Assembly (NCBI GenBank): GCA_040772845.1
Contig: JAXGXG010000002.1
Coordinates: 496,001 to 560,000 of the forward strand
DNA: 64,000 nt
Origin: PWXP01 sp040772845
Lineage (GTDB): Bacteria; Planctomycetota; Planctomycetia; Pirellulales; Thermoguttaceae
Reading direction: 5' to 3'
Part shown: piece after piece, positions 36,260-45,277 of the stretch
Numbering within the stretch: the first letter of the stretch is position 1
Layout of the letters: each line of letters starts with the position of its first letter
The notes under the pieces: generated by a model
Databases searched by the model: none
What the model saw: only the letters and a program-made list of their open reading frames with translations
Told to the model about the DNA's origin: nothing
Translations under genes and position numbers: made by a program

Positions 36260-36649
36260 CTACAGGGCGGTGTCGCCGCGTCCGCAACGCCCACGGCGCC
36301 GGCGCCTTCGCCGACAGCAACCGGGCATGGCAAATTGCCCGTTTTCAATGGTTCTGTTCCGAACGGCCTCGACAACCTTTTCAATAGGGCCGCATATTAA
36401 AGGCACGACCCGGATTCCTGCGGCTTGAAGCAGCGCTTCGAGTGGACGTGAAATGGCTCCACAAACCAAAACATCCACACCGAGGTCGCTAAGGCGGTGG
36501 GCCCGTTCGTGAAACTCCAAGCTGCCGAACTCCTCCGTACGCCGACCAGACTCTACCGACTGATCGTCAAAATCAACCAGGATCACGCACGCAGCGACAT
36601 CGAACACCGGCGAAACCCGGCCTAACCAGTCTGGAATTGCGACCTTCAC
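36260..36649 (-). CDS. NifX/NifB-type cofactor domain protein with Cys/Arg-rich tail, copy 3
   Basis: 129 aa from a GTG at 36649 (AGGTGA upstream). The NifX-type domain (IPDWLGRVSPVFDVAACVIL, FHERAHRLSDLGVDVLVCG) is followed by a short tail MPGCCRRRRRRRGRCGRG. The tail's three cysteines and run of arginines suggest metal or nucleic-acid binding. It is the first gene of the ten-gene string, 111 bp ahead of copy 2. Confidence 0.8.
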   Translation of the reverse strand: MKVAIPDWLGRVSPVFDVAACVILVDFDDQSVESGRRTEEFGSLEFHERAHRLSDLGVDVLVCGAISRPLEALLQAAGIRVVPLICGPIEKVVEAVRNRTIENGQFAMPGCCRRRRRRRGRCGRGDTAL

Positions 36650-37002
36650 GGGGGTTCACCTCTACCTTTCGGCGCCGTTGGGTTTCGATGTCGTTGTCGC
36701 CGTACCTTTCCGTGTGGTCAGGCTCTGCCACGCATTCCTGCTACGACACGCCCACTAATAGCATCCTGCGTGCCGAAATGGAGCCTTCTTTGGAAGGATT
36801 GCGCAACGTCTTTTACAATAAGGACTTATGTGGACTTGCCTTTGGGCGAATCGATGCCAAGGAAATGCATCTTGCAAGAATGTGACGTTGTGCATAAATG
36901 CAGGGTGCACTATTGCGGCCATGGCGACCAACCGTGTTCCCGACTTGGCCTGCGAATGCCTCCGGCTTCACACCGTCGTGCTGCAGAGTCCATACGCTTG
37001 CT
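36650..37002. other. Intergenic region upstream of the NifX string
   Basis: 353 bp. It must contain the promoter of the NifX/ferredoxin-ATPase operon, but no close -35/-10 pair was found. A 12-bp palindrome, ATAAGGACTTAT at 36818-36829 (arms ATAAG and CTTAT), could be an operator. No gene is seen. Confidence 0.4.
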
Positions 37003-38121
37003 TTATCCTGAAAGCGTTGCCTGGGCAATGGTGACCGCTTCGAGCTTGGCTTCGTCCGGTGCGATGCCGAGTCCCGGCTCAGAACTGAGCGTGATACGCA
37101 TGGTCCCATTTTCGTCGCGAGCAGGCACAAGCGGTTCGAGCAGGTCTCCGTCGAGATACTCGTCCAGTGGCAGCCAATCGGCCGGGTAGGTGCAGTTCGA
37201 CTTGGATGCGAAAGCCAAGCATGCACGGGTACCCAGGCCGGTTTGGGGTAAGGCCCCGACCCAGCAGCCGACCGATTGTGCGGCAGCGGCGTCGTGGATG
37301 GCCATCGCCGGGGTGAATCCGCCGACCCGATCCGGTTTCACGTTGATATACCGGCAACTCTTCAGTTCGAGCGCCATTTCCGCCTGCTGTACGCACGTGA
37401 TACTCTCATCCAGGCAGATGGGGGTGCGTACCGCTTCCTGGACCATTGCGTGGCCAACCAGATCGTCCGCGCCGAGCGGCTGCTCGATCATAGCCAGATC
37501 GAAATCGTCGAGCCGACAGAGCATATCCATGTGGCCCAGGTTCAGGTCGCCTTCCACGTCCACGTGAATGGGGAAGACCGGAAACTCTTTGCGCACCGCA
37601 TCGACCATACGAACGTCCCAGCCGGGGCGGAACATGAGTTTGGCGCGGGAGAATCCGGCATCCATGGCTTGGCGAATCCGATCGAAGAACTCGTCAACCG
37701 ACTCCATTTCATCGAATACCGGGCCGATTTCAACCGATTCGCGAGTGCCTCCCAGTGCTTTCCATAGCGGCTTCTCCTGCTGGCGGGCTCGCAGGTCCCA
37801 CCAGGCCATGTCGAGAGCGCCTTTGGCAAAAGAGTTCCGCCGAAACGACTCGAGCCGCTTCTGCAAATGCTCACCGGAATCGACAGCCGTTCCGACAATG
37901 CTTGGCGCAAACCAGTCGCGTATCGCCGCGAATGCGCCAGCGGCGAATTCGCCACTGAACGTCGGCGCGGCGCCCGGCGAGGCCTCTCCCCAACCGAATG
38001 TCTCACCGCTGCGGAGGCGTACGAGCACGCTTTCCAATCGCGGCACGGTCGAACTCCGGACTCGCATGGGCTGCTTCAACGGAAACGAAACGTGGTAAAT
38101 GTCGACGGCGTCAATCTTCAT
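37003..38121 (-). CDS. Enolase-superfamily protein (MenC/NSAR-like) with altered catalytic motif
   Basis: 372 aa. The barrel carries the three metal ligands of the muconate-lactonizing subgroup, Asp188 (HVDVE), Glu213 (IEQPL) and Asp238 (LDES), and the second catalytic lysine Lys262 (NVKPDRVGG). The first catalytic motif, normally KxK (KLKI followed by PGWD), reads KLMFRPGWD: Lys161 is kept but the position of the second lysine is Met163. Overall it is closest to o-succinylbenzoate synthase/N-succinylamino-acid racemase proteins, but losing that lysine argues against the standard reactions. It starts 13 bp after trpE and is probably co-transcribed; no other menaquinone genes are near. Confidence 0.75.
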   Translation of the reverse strand: MKIDAVDIYHVSFPLKQPMRVRSSTVPRLESVLVRLRSGETFGWGEASPGAAPTFSGEFAAGAFAAIRDWFAPSIVGTAVDSGEHLQKRLESFRRNSFAKGALDMAWWDLRARQQEKPLWKALGGTRESVEIGPVFDEMESVDEFFDRIRQAMDAGFSRAKLMFRPGWDVRMVDAVRKEFPVFPIHVDVEGDLNLGHMDMLCRLDDFDLAMIEQPLGADDLVGHAMVQEAVRTPICLDESITCVQQAEMALELKSCRYINVKPDRVGGFTPAMAIHDAAAAQSVGCWVGALPQTGLGTRACLAFASKSNCTYPADWLPLDEYLDGDLLEPLVPARDENGTMRITLSSEPGLGIAPDEAKLEAVTIAQATLSG

Positions 38122-38134
38122 GGGTAGAAATCGC

Positions 38135-39679
38135 TCAGCTAGGTTCGGAGGCGGCCTCTGCCAACTCGATGGCTTTCAGAAGGCCGCGGGCCTTGTTCAG
38201 GGTCTCGTTCCATTCGGCATCCGGAATGCTATCGGCGACAATTCCGGCGCCTGCCTGCACGTATGCCTTGTCGTCTTGCACCACGATCGTCCTTAATGCA
38301 ATGCATGTGTCCATATTTCCGGCAAAGTCGACGTATCCGACCGCGCCGGCATACGGGCCGCGCCGGTGCGGCTCGATCTCGTCAATGATTTGCATAGCGC
38401 GAACCTTCGGGGCGCCCGACACCGTGCCCGCCGGCAGGCACGCCTGCAGGGCATCGAAGGCCGTGTATTCCGGTCGCAATTGACCGCTGACGTTCGACGT
38501 GATGTGCATGACGTGGCTGTATCGCTCGATGGTCATGACGTCGCTCAGTTCCACACTGCGATACTGGGCCACGCGTCCGACGTCGTTCCGCCCCAGGTCG
38601 ACGAGCATGGTGTGCTCTGCACGCTCTTTCGGATCGGCCAGCAACTCCTCGGCCAGATGCCGATCCTCTTCTTCCGTGCCGCCTCGCGGTCGGGTGCCGG
38701 CAAGCGGTCGCGTAATGATCTTTCCGTCCACTACGCGAACCATGACCTCCGGCGAGCTCCCGACCAGAGTGACGCTGGGCGTTCGCAGGTAGAACATGAA
38801 CGGGCTCGGATTGATCACCCGCAGCATTCGGTAGATTTGGAAAGGGTGGCTGCGGATCGGCACCGTAAGTCGCTGGCTGAACACCACTTGGAAGATGTCG
38901 CCTGCACGGATGTAATCGACACATCTTTCGACCGCCTTCTTGAAGTCGGCTTGCGTGAAGTTCGACTGATAGGAGATGGTCGGCGGGCCACCGAAGCAGA
39001 TATCGACCGGCTGAACGTCGCCACTCGGGGTAGAAAGCTGGTCGACCAGACGATCGACGCGCCGGCATGCGTCGTGATAAGCCTTCGTCGGATCTTTGTG
39101 CTTCGGGTCGATCCGAGCCATTGCAATCACGATAATCGACTTGCTGACGTTGTCGAAAACAACCATTTGGTCGTAGAAGGCGAACGCGAGGTCGGGTACC
39201 TGCCGATCATCGGGCGGAGCGTCCGGCAAATGCTCGAAATAGCGGACGGTATCGTAACCGGCGTAACCGACGGCTCCGCCGCAAAACGGAGGCAGTTCGG
39301 GCAGATGCACGGCCTTGACGGCTTCGATGCGCCGCCGCACTTCGTCCAGCGGATTGTCGCTGTGATGCTGTCGCGTTACGAGGGTCGGGGCCCCGGCCGC
39401 CGAGACGCCCGAATAGGCGTTCGTGGTTACCCGATGCTCGTACGCCTCGATTTCCAGAAATGGTTCCGTCGCCAGAAAGCTATACCGCCCGACCTTTTCG
39501 CCGCCAATGACGCTCTCGAAAAGACATGCGCAACGTCCCGCATCGATGCGATGGAATGCGCTGACTGGACTCAGGGCATCGCTGGTCAGCCGCCGATAGA
39601 CGGGCACGAGTTCGGCGTCGCGCGCCAAGGCGCGGAACGAATCGAGGTCGGGGTAATGACGCCCCTTTGCGGTATCCAT
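38135..39679 (-). CDS. trpE: Anthranilate synthase component I
   Basis: 514 aa from the ATG at 39679. The enzyme converts chorismate and ammonia, from the TrpG partner, to anthranilate. The N-terminal lobe has the tryptophan-site-like CLFESVIGGEKVGRYSF. The chorismate-binding domain has GDIFQVVFSQRL, LVGSSPEVMVRV, RPLAGTRPRGG, VDLGRNDVGRV, HITSNVSG, LPAGTVSGAPKVRAM and YAGAVGY. No trpG is adjacent. Aminodeoxychorismate synthase (PabB) is the main alternative, but the LLES-like feedback motif and length favour TrpE. Confidence 0.88.
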   Translation of the reverse strand: MDTAKGRHYPDLDSFRALARDAELVPVYRRLTSDALSPVSAFHRIDAGRCACLFESVIGGEKVGRYSFLATEPFLEIEAYEHRVTTNAYSGVSAAGAPTLVTRQHHSDNPLDEVRRRIEAVKAVHLPELPPFCGGAVGYAGYDTVRYFEHLPDAPPDDRQVPDLAFAFYDQMVVFDNVSKSIIVIAMARIDPKHKDPTKAYHDACRRVDRLVDQLSTPSGDVQPVDICFGGPPTISYQSNFTQADFKKAVERCVDYIRAGDIFQVVFSQRLTVPIRSHPFQIYRMLRVINPSPFMFYLRTPSVTLVGSSPEVMVRVVDGKIITRPLAGTRPRGGTEEEDRHLAEELLADPKERAEHTMLVDLGRNDVGRVAQYRSVELSDVMTIERYSHVMHITSNVSGQLRPEYTAFDALQACLPAGTVSGAPKVRAMQIIDEIEPHRRGPYAGAVGYVDFAGNMDTCIALRTIVVQDDKAYVQAGAGIVADSIPDAEWNETLNKARGLLKAIELAEAASEPS

Positions 39680-40075
39680 GTTTTCCCCATCCCAGAGGGC
39701 CCCCCCGCCGCTGTCCGGCAGAGGCGGCGACGGATGCATAGTTCCAAGTCCCACAGCCTATCAGGCATGGCGCCCGCTGGCAACCACCGGATCGCGGCGG
39801 ATCGCGAGAAGCCACCCGGATGGTGGGGCTTCTCTGCCGCTAGTGCACTCGTGTGCCGAGATCCGTGGGGTGACGACTTCTTCGACCGACGATAGAATAC
39901 ACTAGCGTACTAAGTTTTTCTGTGATATCATAAGTGTTGTGGGAATTGGTCGCGATGGATCGGCGCCAATGAGCAGCCGTCGGTGGCTGTACTTGGGCTT
40001 GTCTGTCGGCAGGGCGATGCCCGCCCCGTGGTTTCCATACCTTGGGTGTCTCGATAGGCTCCTCCATTGGTGAGC
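39680..40075. other. Divergent intergenic region trpE/kinase
   Basis: 396 bp between divergent genes, so it should contain both promoters. An AT-rich stretch near 39895-39945, including the palindrome TGATATCA, is the likeliest control region, but no consensus promoter pair could be fixed. No gene or leader peptide with tryptophan codons was recognised. Confidence 0.4.
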
Positions 40076-41644
40076 ATGCTCAAGCCCAAAGCTGACACGT
40101 TCGTCGATCTGCTCTACCGCAGCGGGCTGATTGAAAAGGATCAGCTTGACAGCGTGGTTGGCCAGTTGCGCGAGCAGGGCGACGGCAAGCTGCCCGAAAA
40201 CGGGCAGGAGTTGGCCGAACGTTTTATGGCTCTCGGCCTCATCACGCGTTGGCAGGCAGAGAAACTCCTCGAAGGCCGGCACAAAGGTTTCTTCCTCAAA
40301 CGGTACAAACTGCTCGACCATCTGGGAACCGGTGGTATGAGCAGTGTCTATCTGGCCGAGCATGTGCTCATGCAGCGGCGGGTTGCGATCAAGGTCTTGC
40401 CCCGCAATCGTGTGGAAGATACCTCCTATCTGGCCCGCTTCCACCGTGAAGCCCAGGCAGCGGCCGCCCTGGACCATCGGAATATCGTACGCGCCTACGA
40501 TGTTGACAACGACGGCGATGTCCATTTTCTGGTCATGGAGTACGTCGAGGGGCGGGATCTTCAGGCGATTGTCCGTGATGAAGGCCCGCTCGGTTACAGC
40601 GACGCCGTCGACTATATCCGGCAAGGGGCCGAGGGACTGGCCCATGCACACGATGCCGGACTGATTCACCGCGACGTCAAGCCTGCCAATCTGCTCGTCG
40701 ATCTGAAAAACGTGGTCAAGGTGCTCGATCTCGGATTGGCGCGATTCACCGACGAGGATCGCGCGTCGCTGACCGTTGCCTACGATGAGAACGTGCTGGG
40801 AACGGCCGACTATCTGGCGCCGGAGCAAGCATTGGATAGTCATGGCGTCGATTCCCGCGCCGACATCTACAGCTTGGGCTGTTCACTCTATTTTCTGCTG
40901 ACCGGCCATCCGCCGTTTCCCGACGGCACGCTGCCGCAACGGCTCATGGCCCATCAGAAACAAGCGCCGCCGCCCATCCGTAACGAACGTAACGACGTCC
41001 CGCAGAATCTGGTCGATATCTGTGCGAAGATGATGGCCAAACGCCCGGGTCAGCGGTACGGCTCGATGCGGGAGGTGGCCGATGTCTTGGCCGCCTGGCT
41101 TGTTGCCCGTGGCCAGTCGGTGGAAGGCGGTGGTTCTTCGGGCGGCAGTTCCTCAGGCCGGCTGGTGGGCGCAGCGGCCAAGCATGCGGCGGCCGGCGAC
41201 TCGAGCCGCACGCGACGCGGTCTGCCGCCCAAACGGACCGGCAAGAGCGGAGATTCCTCGCGAGGGCGACCCCCGCAACGACGCACGACAGCTTCCGCAC
41301 AAGATACCGCCGACAACCTCGACCCGACGGCGGTGCGATCCCAGAAACCCCGACCCCGAGTCGGACCGGCGGCAAGCAGTTCCGACTTGAACCTGTTGGG
41401 CAAAATACCCGAGCCGAATAACGAGCCCAAGAAGCAGGCGTCGCCGGATATCGGACAGTTCGTCTTGCCGGTTGGTGAAGATCCGATGGTCGCCCGTATT
41501 CGCGCCCGTGCCTCTCTGACCCCGGAGCAGATCGAAGCGTACAAGGCGCGAAGAAATCAGCAGCCTGCATGGCTTTGGGTGAGCATTGGCGCCGGCCTGG
41601 TATTCGCCCTGATCCTGTTCGTTGTGCTGCTGATGAGCCTCTGA
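40076..41644 (+). CDS. Membrane-anchored Ser/Thr protein kinase
   Basis: 522 aa from the ATG at 40076; TTG 40067 and GTG 40070 are in frame just before. A planctomycete-type N-terminal helical extension (about 70 aa) precedes the kinase domain at about 75-345: GTGGMSSVYLAEH (P-loop), VAIKVL (Lys), LIHRDVKPANLL (catalytic loop), DLGLAR (DFG replaced by DLG) and GTADYLAPEQ. A long basic, low-complexity juxtamembrane region follows, then one transmembrane helix at the extreme C-terminus (WLWVSIGAGLVFALILFVV) with no external domain. It should therefore sense from the cytoplasmic side or through a partner. It is convergent with larE, 14 bp apart. Confidence 0.9.
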   Translation: MLKPKADTFVDLLYRSGLIEKDQLDSVVGQLREQGDGKLPENGQELAERFMALGLITRWQAEKLLEGRHKGFFLKRYKLLDHLGTGGMSSVYLAEHVLMQRRVAIKVLPRNRVEDTSYLARFHREAQAAAALDHRNIVRAYDVDNDGDVHFLVMEYVEGRDLQAIVRDEGPLGYSDAVDYIRQGAEGLAHAHDAGLIHRDVKPANLLVDLKNVVKVLDLGLARFTDEDRASLTVAYDENVLGTADYLAPEQALDSHGVDSRADIYSLGCSLYFLLTGHPPFPDGTLPQRLMAHQKQAPPPIRNERNDVPQNLVDICAKMMAKRPGQRYGSMREVADVLAAWLVARGQSVEGGGSSGGSSSGRLVGAAAKHAAAGDSSRTRRGLPPKRTGKSGDSSRGRPPQRRTTASAQDTADNLDPTAVRSQKPRPRVGPAASSSDLNLLGKIPEPNNEPKKQASPDIGQFVLPVGEDPMVARIRARASLTPEQIEAYKARRNQQPAWLWVSIGAGLVFALILFVVLLMSL

Positions 41645-41658
41645 AGCCGGCGGTTCTG

Positions 41659-42567
41659 TCAATCCTGGCTCGATTCTGTTCGATCTTCGCGCCGAGCCAT
41701 GCCGCCGGCAAGTTCCAAATCGTCCGCCGGCAAGACGACGTTCATGCTTCCGCTGCGGAACCCTTCCAAGTCGACGGAAATATAGCGGAACCCGGCCTGT
41801 TTGAAGCGCGCCACAAGACGCAACCGAAATGCCTCGTCCAGCAGTCTCGGCAAGTCGGCAACCGGCGCCTCGATCCTCGCCATGTCATCGTGATGATAGC
41901 GGACCCGGAGCTGCACAAAACCGGCATCGCTCAAGAACTGCTCGGCGATGTCCACCATGCGCAGCCTGTCGGCAGTGATTTCCTCGCCGTACGCAATGCG
42001 ACTGCTCAGACAGGGGGTCGCCGGCTTGTTCCAGGTGGGCAAATTCCAGTGCCTGGCAAGGAGCCGGAGGTCGCCTTTGGTCAGCTCGCATTCGGCCAGC
42101 GGTCCCAGCATGTTCTGTTCGATAGCGGCCCGAATACCGGGGCGGTGATCGGCCAGATCGTCGAGGTTTCGACCGTCGAGGATCACCGCAAGCCCCAGCC
42201 GGTTTGCGACGGCCCGGATTGCCTGGGCATAGATCGTCTTGCAGAAGTAGCATCGGTCCGCGGCGTTGCGCCGGTAATCCGGATCGTCCAGCTCCCGTGT
42301 GTTGACCACTTCGTGCCGGATGCCGATCTGCTCGGCCAACCGGCGCGTGTTTTCGAGTTCGCCGGTGGCCATGCTGGCGCCGACGGCCGTCACCGCAACG
42401 GCCTTCTCGCCCAACGCCAGGAGGGCAGCCTTGGCCAAAACGCTGCTATCCAAACCCCCCGAAAAACCGATTGCGCAACTGCCGTAACTGCCGAGCAGTT
42501 CAAGCAGCCGATCTCGCTTCGCGCGAAGTACCCCAGAAAGTGCAGGAAGCGACTTCTCTTCGTTCAT
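41659..42567 (-). CDS. larE: ATP-dependent sacrificial sulfur transferase LarE
   Basis: 302 aa from the ATG at 42567 with GGAGG 6 nt upstream. LarE adenylates pyridinium-3,5-biscarboxylic acid mononucleotide and donates sulfur from its own cysteine. Visible features: the PP-loop GFSGGLDSSVLAKA, RCYFCKTIYAQA, ILDGRNLDDLADHRPG and the conserved cysteine in ATPCLSSRIAYGEEI, equivalent to the sacrificial Cys. It is separated from the larB operon by 586 bp. No larC is in the window. Confidence 0.9.
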   Translation of the reverse strand: MNEEKSLPALSGVLRAKRDRLLELLGSYGSCAIGFSGGLDSSVLAKAALLALGEKAVAVTAVGASMATGELENTRRLAEQIGIRHEVVNTRELDDPDYRRNAADRCYFCKTIYAQAIRAVANRLGLAVILDGRNLDDLADHRPGIRAAIEQNMLGPLAECELTKGDLRLLARHWNLPTWNKPATPCLSSRIAYGEEITADRLRMVDIAEQFLSDAGFVQLRVRYHHDDMARIEAPVADLPRLLDEAFRLRLVARFKQAGFRYISVDLEGFRSGSMNVVLPADDLELAGGMARREDRTESSQD

Positions 42568-43153
42568 AGCACGCCTCCATGGCACGGGAAACCGCCAGAA
42601 TGAAGGAGTCCGGTCGGCAATTCATTCGTGATTGTGCCAAAAAGCGATGACCTTCCGCCGCAATGCCGTGGCAGAAGAAATGAATGGGAGCCCGTTACGA
42701 CCAAAGGGGGCGCCTCGAACCTGGGTTGTGTGATCCGCATTCTCCGCCGAAGGCAGCGAACACGGCTATACACGCGTCCAAGCCCTTTAATGACAGGCGC
42801 CCAACGGGCTGAATATCGGCTCCCCAAATTATCCGTCCACTCACGTACATGGCAGAAGGCCATCTGACTATTATCCTAACGCACTCTTCGCGTCGTGACA
42901 AGGCCAGTTGCTCCCTCGACGGCGGGGTGGTCGAGGCCACGCGTCCTGGAAGAAAAGGCCACCGGCCGGCTTGCCCGGCCTGGAGCCGTGGCCGTTGCGT
43001 GAAATGCAAGCCCGCTGCTGCACCCGCCGGGGTGGCCGAGGCCACGCCGCTGTCAGGTCTGTACGAAATCGGGGATGGCCTCCCGTGCCGTTGTGGTTCG
43101 TGTCTGGTGTAGATACGAGACGCAGGAGGCTTATCTCCCTTGCAGAGAGACCC
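42568..43153. repeat. Gene-free spacer with two copies of a 23-bp palindromic motif
   Basis: 586 bp between DUF2784 and larE with no gene. Two 23-bp copies at 42922-42944 and 43026-43048 agree at 20 positions and share the core GGGGTGG, a variable Y, CGAGGCCACGC; copy 2 contains the palindrome GTGGCCGAGGCCAC. A second GC-rich palindromic stretch, CCGGCCGGCTTGCCCGGCC, lies between them. They may be small dispersed repeats or an RNA hairpin. Confidence 0.45.
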
Positions 43154-43552
43154 TCAGCGAGCACCACGCCAGGGCCAGCGCGGCGGCGCCAGGAGAAACG
43201 TCAGCAGCACGGCCGCGCCGAACGATATGTATCCCAGCGTGAATACCCACGGCGGTAATTGGAAGAACAGTACGGAATGCACCATCCGGCCAACGAACGT
43301 GCCCGGCCGACCCGGCTCGCCCGCCGCAATCCGAAGTTGCGATTCCCACGTGGTCAGCGGGCATGTGACGCCAACAATGGCCTGCAAGGCGACGACCGCG
43401 ATCATCAGCAGGTGGATTGTGCGGAACCAGAAGTTGCGAATCCAGTGCCAGCCCCGCCATACGCCCAGCAAGATGGCCGCCAATCCAAACACGACAATGG
43501 CCACATAGACGAGATGAACTGCAACAATCAGGTCGGCCAGGAAACGGTACAT
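43154..43552 (-). CDS. DUF2784 membrane protein
   Basis: 132 aa with three hydrophobic segments (residues about 7-32, 42-62, 102-122). It fits the DUF2784 family: FLADLIVAVHLVYVA, TIHLLMIAVVALQAI, CPLTTWE and WVFTLGYISFGAAVL. The start has GGAGG upstream and lies 1 nt after the nnrD stop. The function is unknown; the family often sits with unrelated housekeeping genes. Confidence 0.82.
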   Translation of the reverse strand: MYRFLADLIVAVHLVYVAIVVFGLAAILLGVWRGWHWIRNFWFRTIHLLMIAVVALQAIVGVTCPLTTWESQLRIAAGEPGRPGTFVGRMVHSVLFFQLPPWVFTLGYISFGAAVLLTFLLAPPRWPWRGAR

Positions 43553-43553
43553 G

Positions 43554-44486
43554 CTAGGCGCCTCCTTCCGCGTGCCGATGGAAGGCTTGGCCGAACAGTC
43601 GCAGCAGGTCCGTGGCTACCAGCGAGACTTGCCCTACCTCCTTGGCCGCCAGATCACCTGCCACGCCATGCAGATGCACCCCCAGACGCGCGGCTTCGTA
43701 CGACGTCAGGCCTTGGCACCAGAGGGCCGCAATCAAGCCGGTGAGTACGTCTCCCGTGCCGCCGGTGGCCATTCCAGGGTTGCCCGTCTGGTTGCACGCA
43801 TACTGCGAACCATCGGTTACCACGGTCCGATGCCCTTTGAGAACGACCACAACACCACACTGAGCCGCCAGTTCCATCGCGGCCTGCTCACGCTGCTCGA
43901 CGGGAACCCGCCGGCCGGTCCAACGCGCAAATTCCCCCGGATGTGGCGTGAGAATGCGCGGGCCGCCCGCGTGTCTTCGCACAGTCTCTTGATGGGCTAT
44001 TGCGTTGAGGCCATCTGCATCGACGACCATGGGGCAGGTGATCTTCTGGTACAGAATCGCGATGAGCTGCTCCAACTCGCCCGAACGGCTCAGTCCCGGT
44101 CCCAAGGCAACCACGGTAGCGGCCTCGGCCTGGTCGAGAATCGGATCGGCAGCGGCCAGCGAAAGCCGCCCCTTCCGGTCGTTCGGCAAGGACACGGTTG
44201 TGTAGCACGGCTCGAAACTGGCGACAATATCCAGGCAAACGTCAGGAACGGCCACGCGCACCAGCCCTGCCCCGCCACGCAAGGCCGCCATGCCCGCCAA
44301 CGCCGGCGCTCCGGTCATGCCCCGTGACCCGCCTACGACCAGTACCGTTCCGAACGTCCCTTTATGCGCATCGTCCGGGCGAGTTGCAAGCCGCGGAAGC
44401 GATCCCTGTGGCGATGTCGGCATGCCATAATCCTCCGAGACGCCTGCAGGCGCCAGCCTCTTGGGCGCCGCCGTCGGCGCGGTCAT
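43554..44486 (-). CDS. nnrD: ADP/ATP-dependent NAD(P)H-hydrate dehydratase
   Basis: 310 aa. It repairs hydrated NADH/NADPH. The ribokinase-like carbohydrate-kinase domain has GTVLVVGGSRGMTGAPALAG, LGPGLSRSG, MVVDADGLNAIAH, ILTPHPGEFARWTG, VVLKGHRTVV and the nucleotide-binding NPGMATGGTGDVLTGLIA. The epimerase half (YjeF_N, NnrE) found in many bacteria is absent, so only the dehydratase is encoded. The start overlaps larB by ATGA. An alternative Met 21 residues in is possible. Confidence 0.92.
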   Translation of the reverse strand: MTAPTAAPKRLAPAGVSEDYGMPTSPQGSLPRLATRPDDAHKGTFGTVLVVGGSRGMTGAPALAGMAALRGGAGLVRVAVPDVCLDIVASFEPCYTTVSLPNDRKGRLSLAAADPILDQAEAATVVALGPGLSRSGELEQLIAILYQKITCPMVVDADGLNAIAHQETVRRHAGGPRILTPHPGEFARWTGRRVPVEQREQAAMELAAQCGVVVVLKGHRTVVTDGSQYACNQTGNPGMATGGTGDVLTGLIAALWCQGLTSYEAARLGVHLHGVAGDLAAKEVGQVSLVATDLLRLFGQAFHRHAEGGA

Positions 44487-45271
44487 TGTCGTTGATCTTT
44501 GCCTCCTGCCAGGCGGGCCATCGAAGCCCTTCGCGCGATCAGTCCGGCAACGTATCCGGCCTTGAAACCGGCGTCGATATTCACCACGGTGACGTTGGAA
44601 GCGCAGCTATTGAGCATGCCTAACAGGGCCGCCAGGCCGCCAAAACTGGCGCCGTATCCCACGCTGGTCGGAACGGCAACCACCGGGCAGTCTACGTAGC
44701 CGCCCACCACGCTCGGCAGGGCGCCTTCCATGCCGGCAACCACCACGACGGCATCTGCTCCGGCAAGCTCGGCCAAATGGGCGCGCAGCCGGTGCGGCCC
44801 GGCCACGCCCACATCTTGCACCATGCGAACGTCGGCGCCTGTCCACAGCAGCGTTTCCCGGGCTTCTTCTGCAACCGGCAGATCGCTCGTTCCGGCGGTT
44901 ACCAGCGTAACCCTGCCTCCAATCCGCGCGACTCCGTCCATCGGCACACGGAATGTCCGTGCAACTCGGTTGTACTGCCCCTGCGGGAATGCCGTGGTCA
45001 GATGCTTCGCCTGCTGCTCGGAAATACGCGTTGCGAAGACATCCGTGCCGCACTCCAGCAGCTTGTGGAAGATGCGTTCAATCGCTTCGATGGACTTCCC
45101 CTGGCCGAAGACGACCTCCGGAAAACCGCAACGGCGCGAACGATCCAGATCGACCTGGGCATCGCCCGTATCGCCAATACCCGAGGGTGCAAGCTTCTGC
45201 AGGAACGCCTCTGCCTGCAATTCGCCGGCGAGCAAGGCGCGTGCTAATTCGTGCAAGGTGTTCGTGTCCAT
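44483..45271 (-). CDS. larB: Pyridinium-3,5-biscarboxylic acid mononucleotide synthase LarB
   Basis: 262 aa. LarB carboxylates and hydrolyses nicotinic acid adenine dinucleotide, the first step to the nickel-pincer nucleotide. The PurE-like C-terminal half has VTLVTAGTSDLPVAEEA, AGPHRLRAHL, VVVVAGMEGALPSVVGG, VPTSVGYGASFGGLAALL and CASNVTVVNIDAGFKAGY. The N-terminal half has RRCGFPEVVFGQGKS, typical of LarB. It heads the larB-nnrD-DUF2784 operon; coupling to NnrD makes sense because both act on pyridine-nucleotide derivatives. Confidence 0.92.
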   Translation of the reverse strand: MDTNTLHELARALLAGELQAEAFLQKLAPSGIGDTGDAQVDLDRSRRCGFPEVVFGQGKSIEAIERIFHKLLECGTDVFATRISEQQAKHLTTAFPQGQYNRVARTFRVPMDGVARIGGRVTLVTAGTSDLPVAEEARETLLWTGADVRMVQDVGVAGPHRLRAHLAELAGADAVVVVAGMEGALPSVVGGYVDCPVVAVPTSVGYGASFGGLAALLGMLNSCASNVTVVNIDAGFKAGYVAGLIARRASMARLAGGKDQRQ

Positions 45272-45277
45272 GCAATC

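Noticed and set aside
36145..36384. 79-codon minus-strand frame between NifX copies 2 and 3
   Set aside because: It overlaps the end of NifX copy 3 in another frame and has no recognisable features.
32527..36649. Nitrogen fixation cluster
   Set aside because: NifX-type domains occur widely outside nitrogenase; no nifHDK, nifE/N or nifB radical-SAM gene is present.
42690..42720. tRNA-like GGTTCGAGGC T-loop on the minus strand
   Set aside because: The flanking bases do not form a T-stem and no anticodon or acceptor arm can be drawn.
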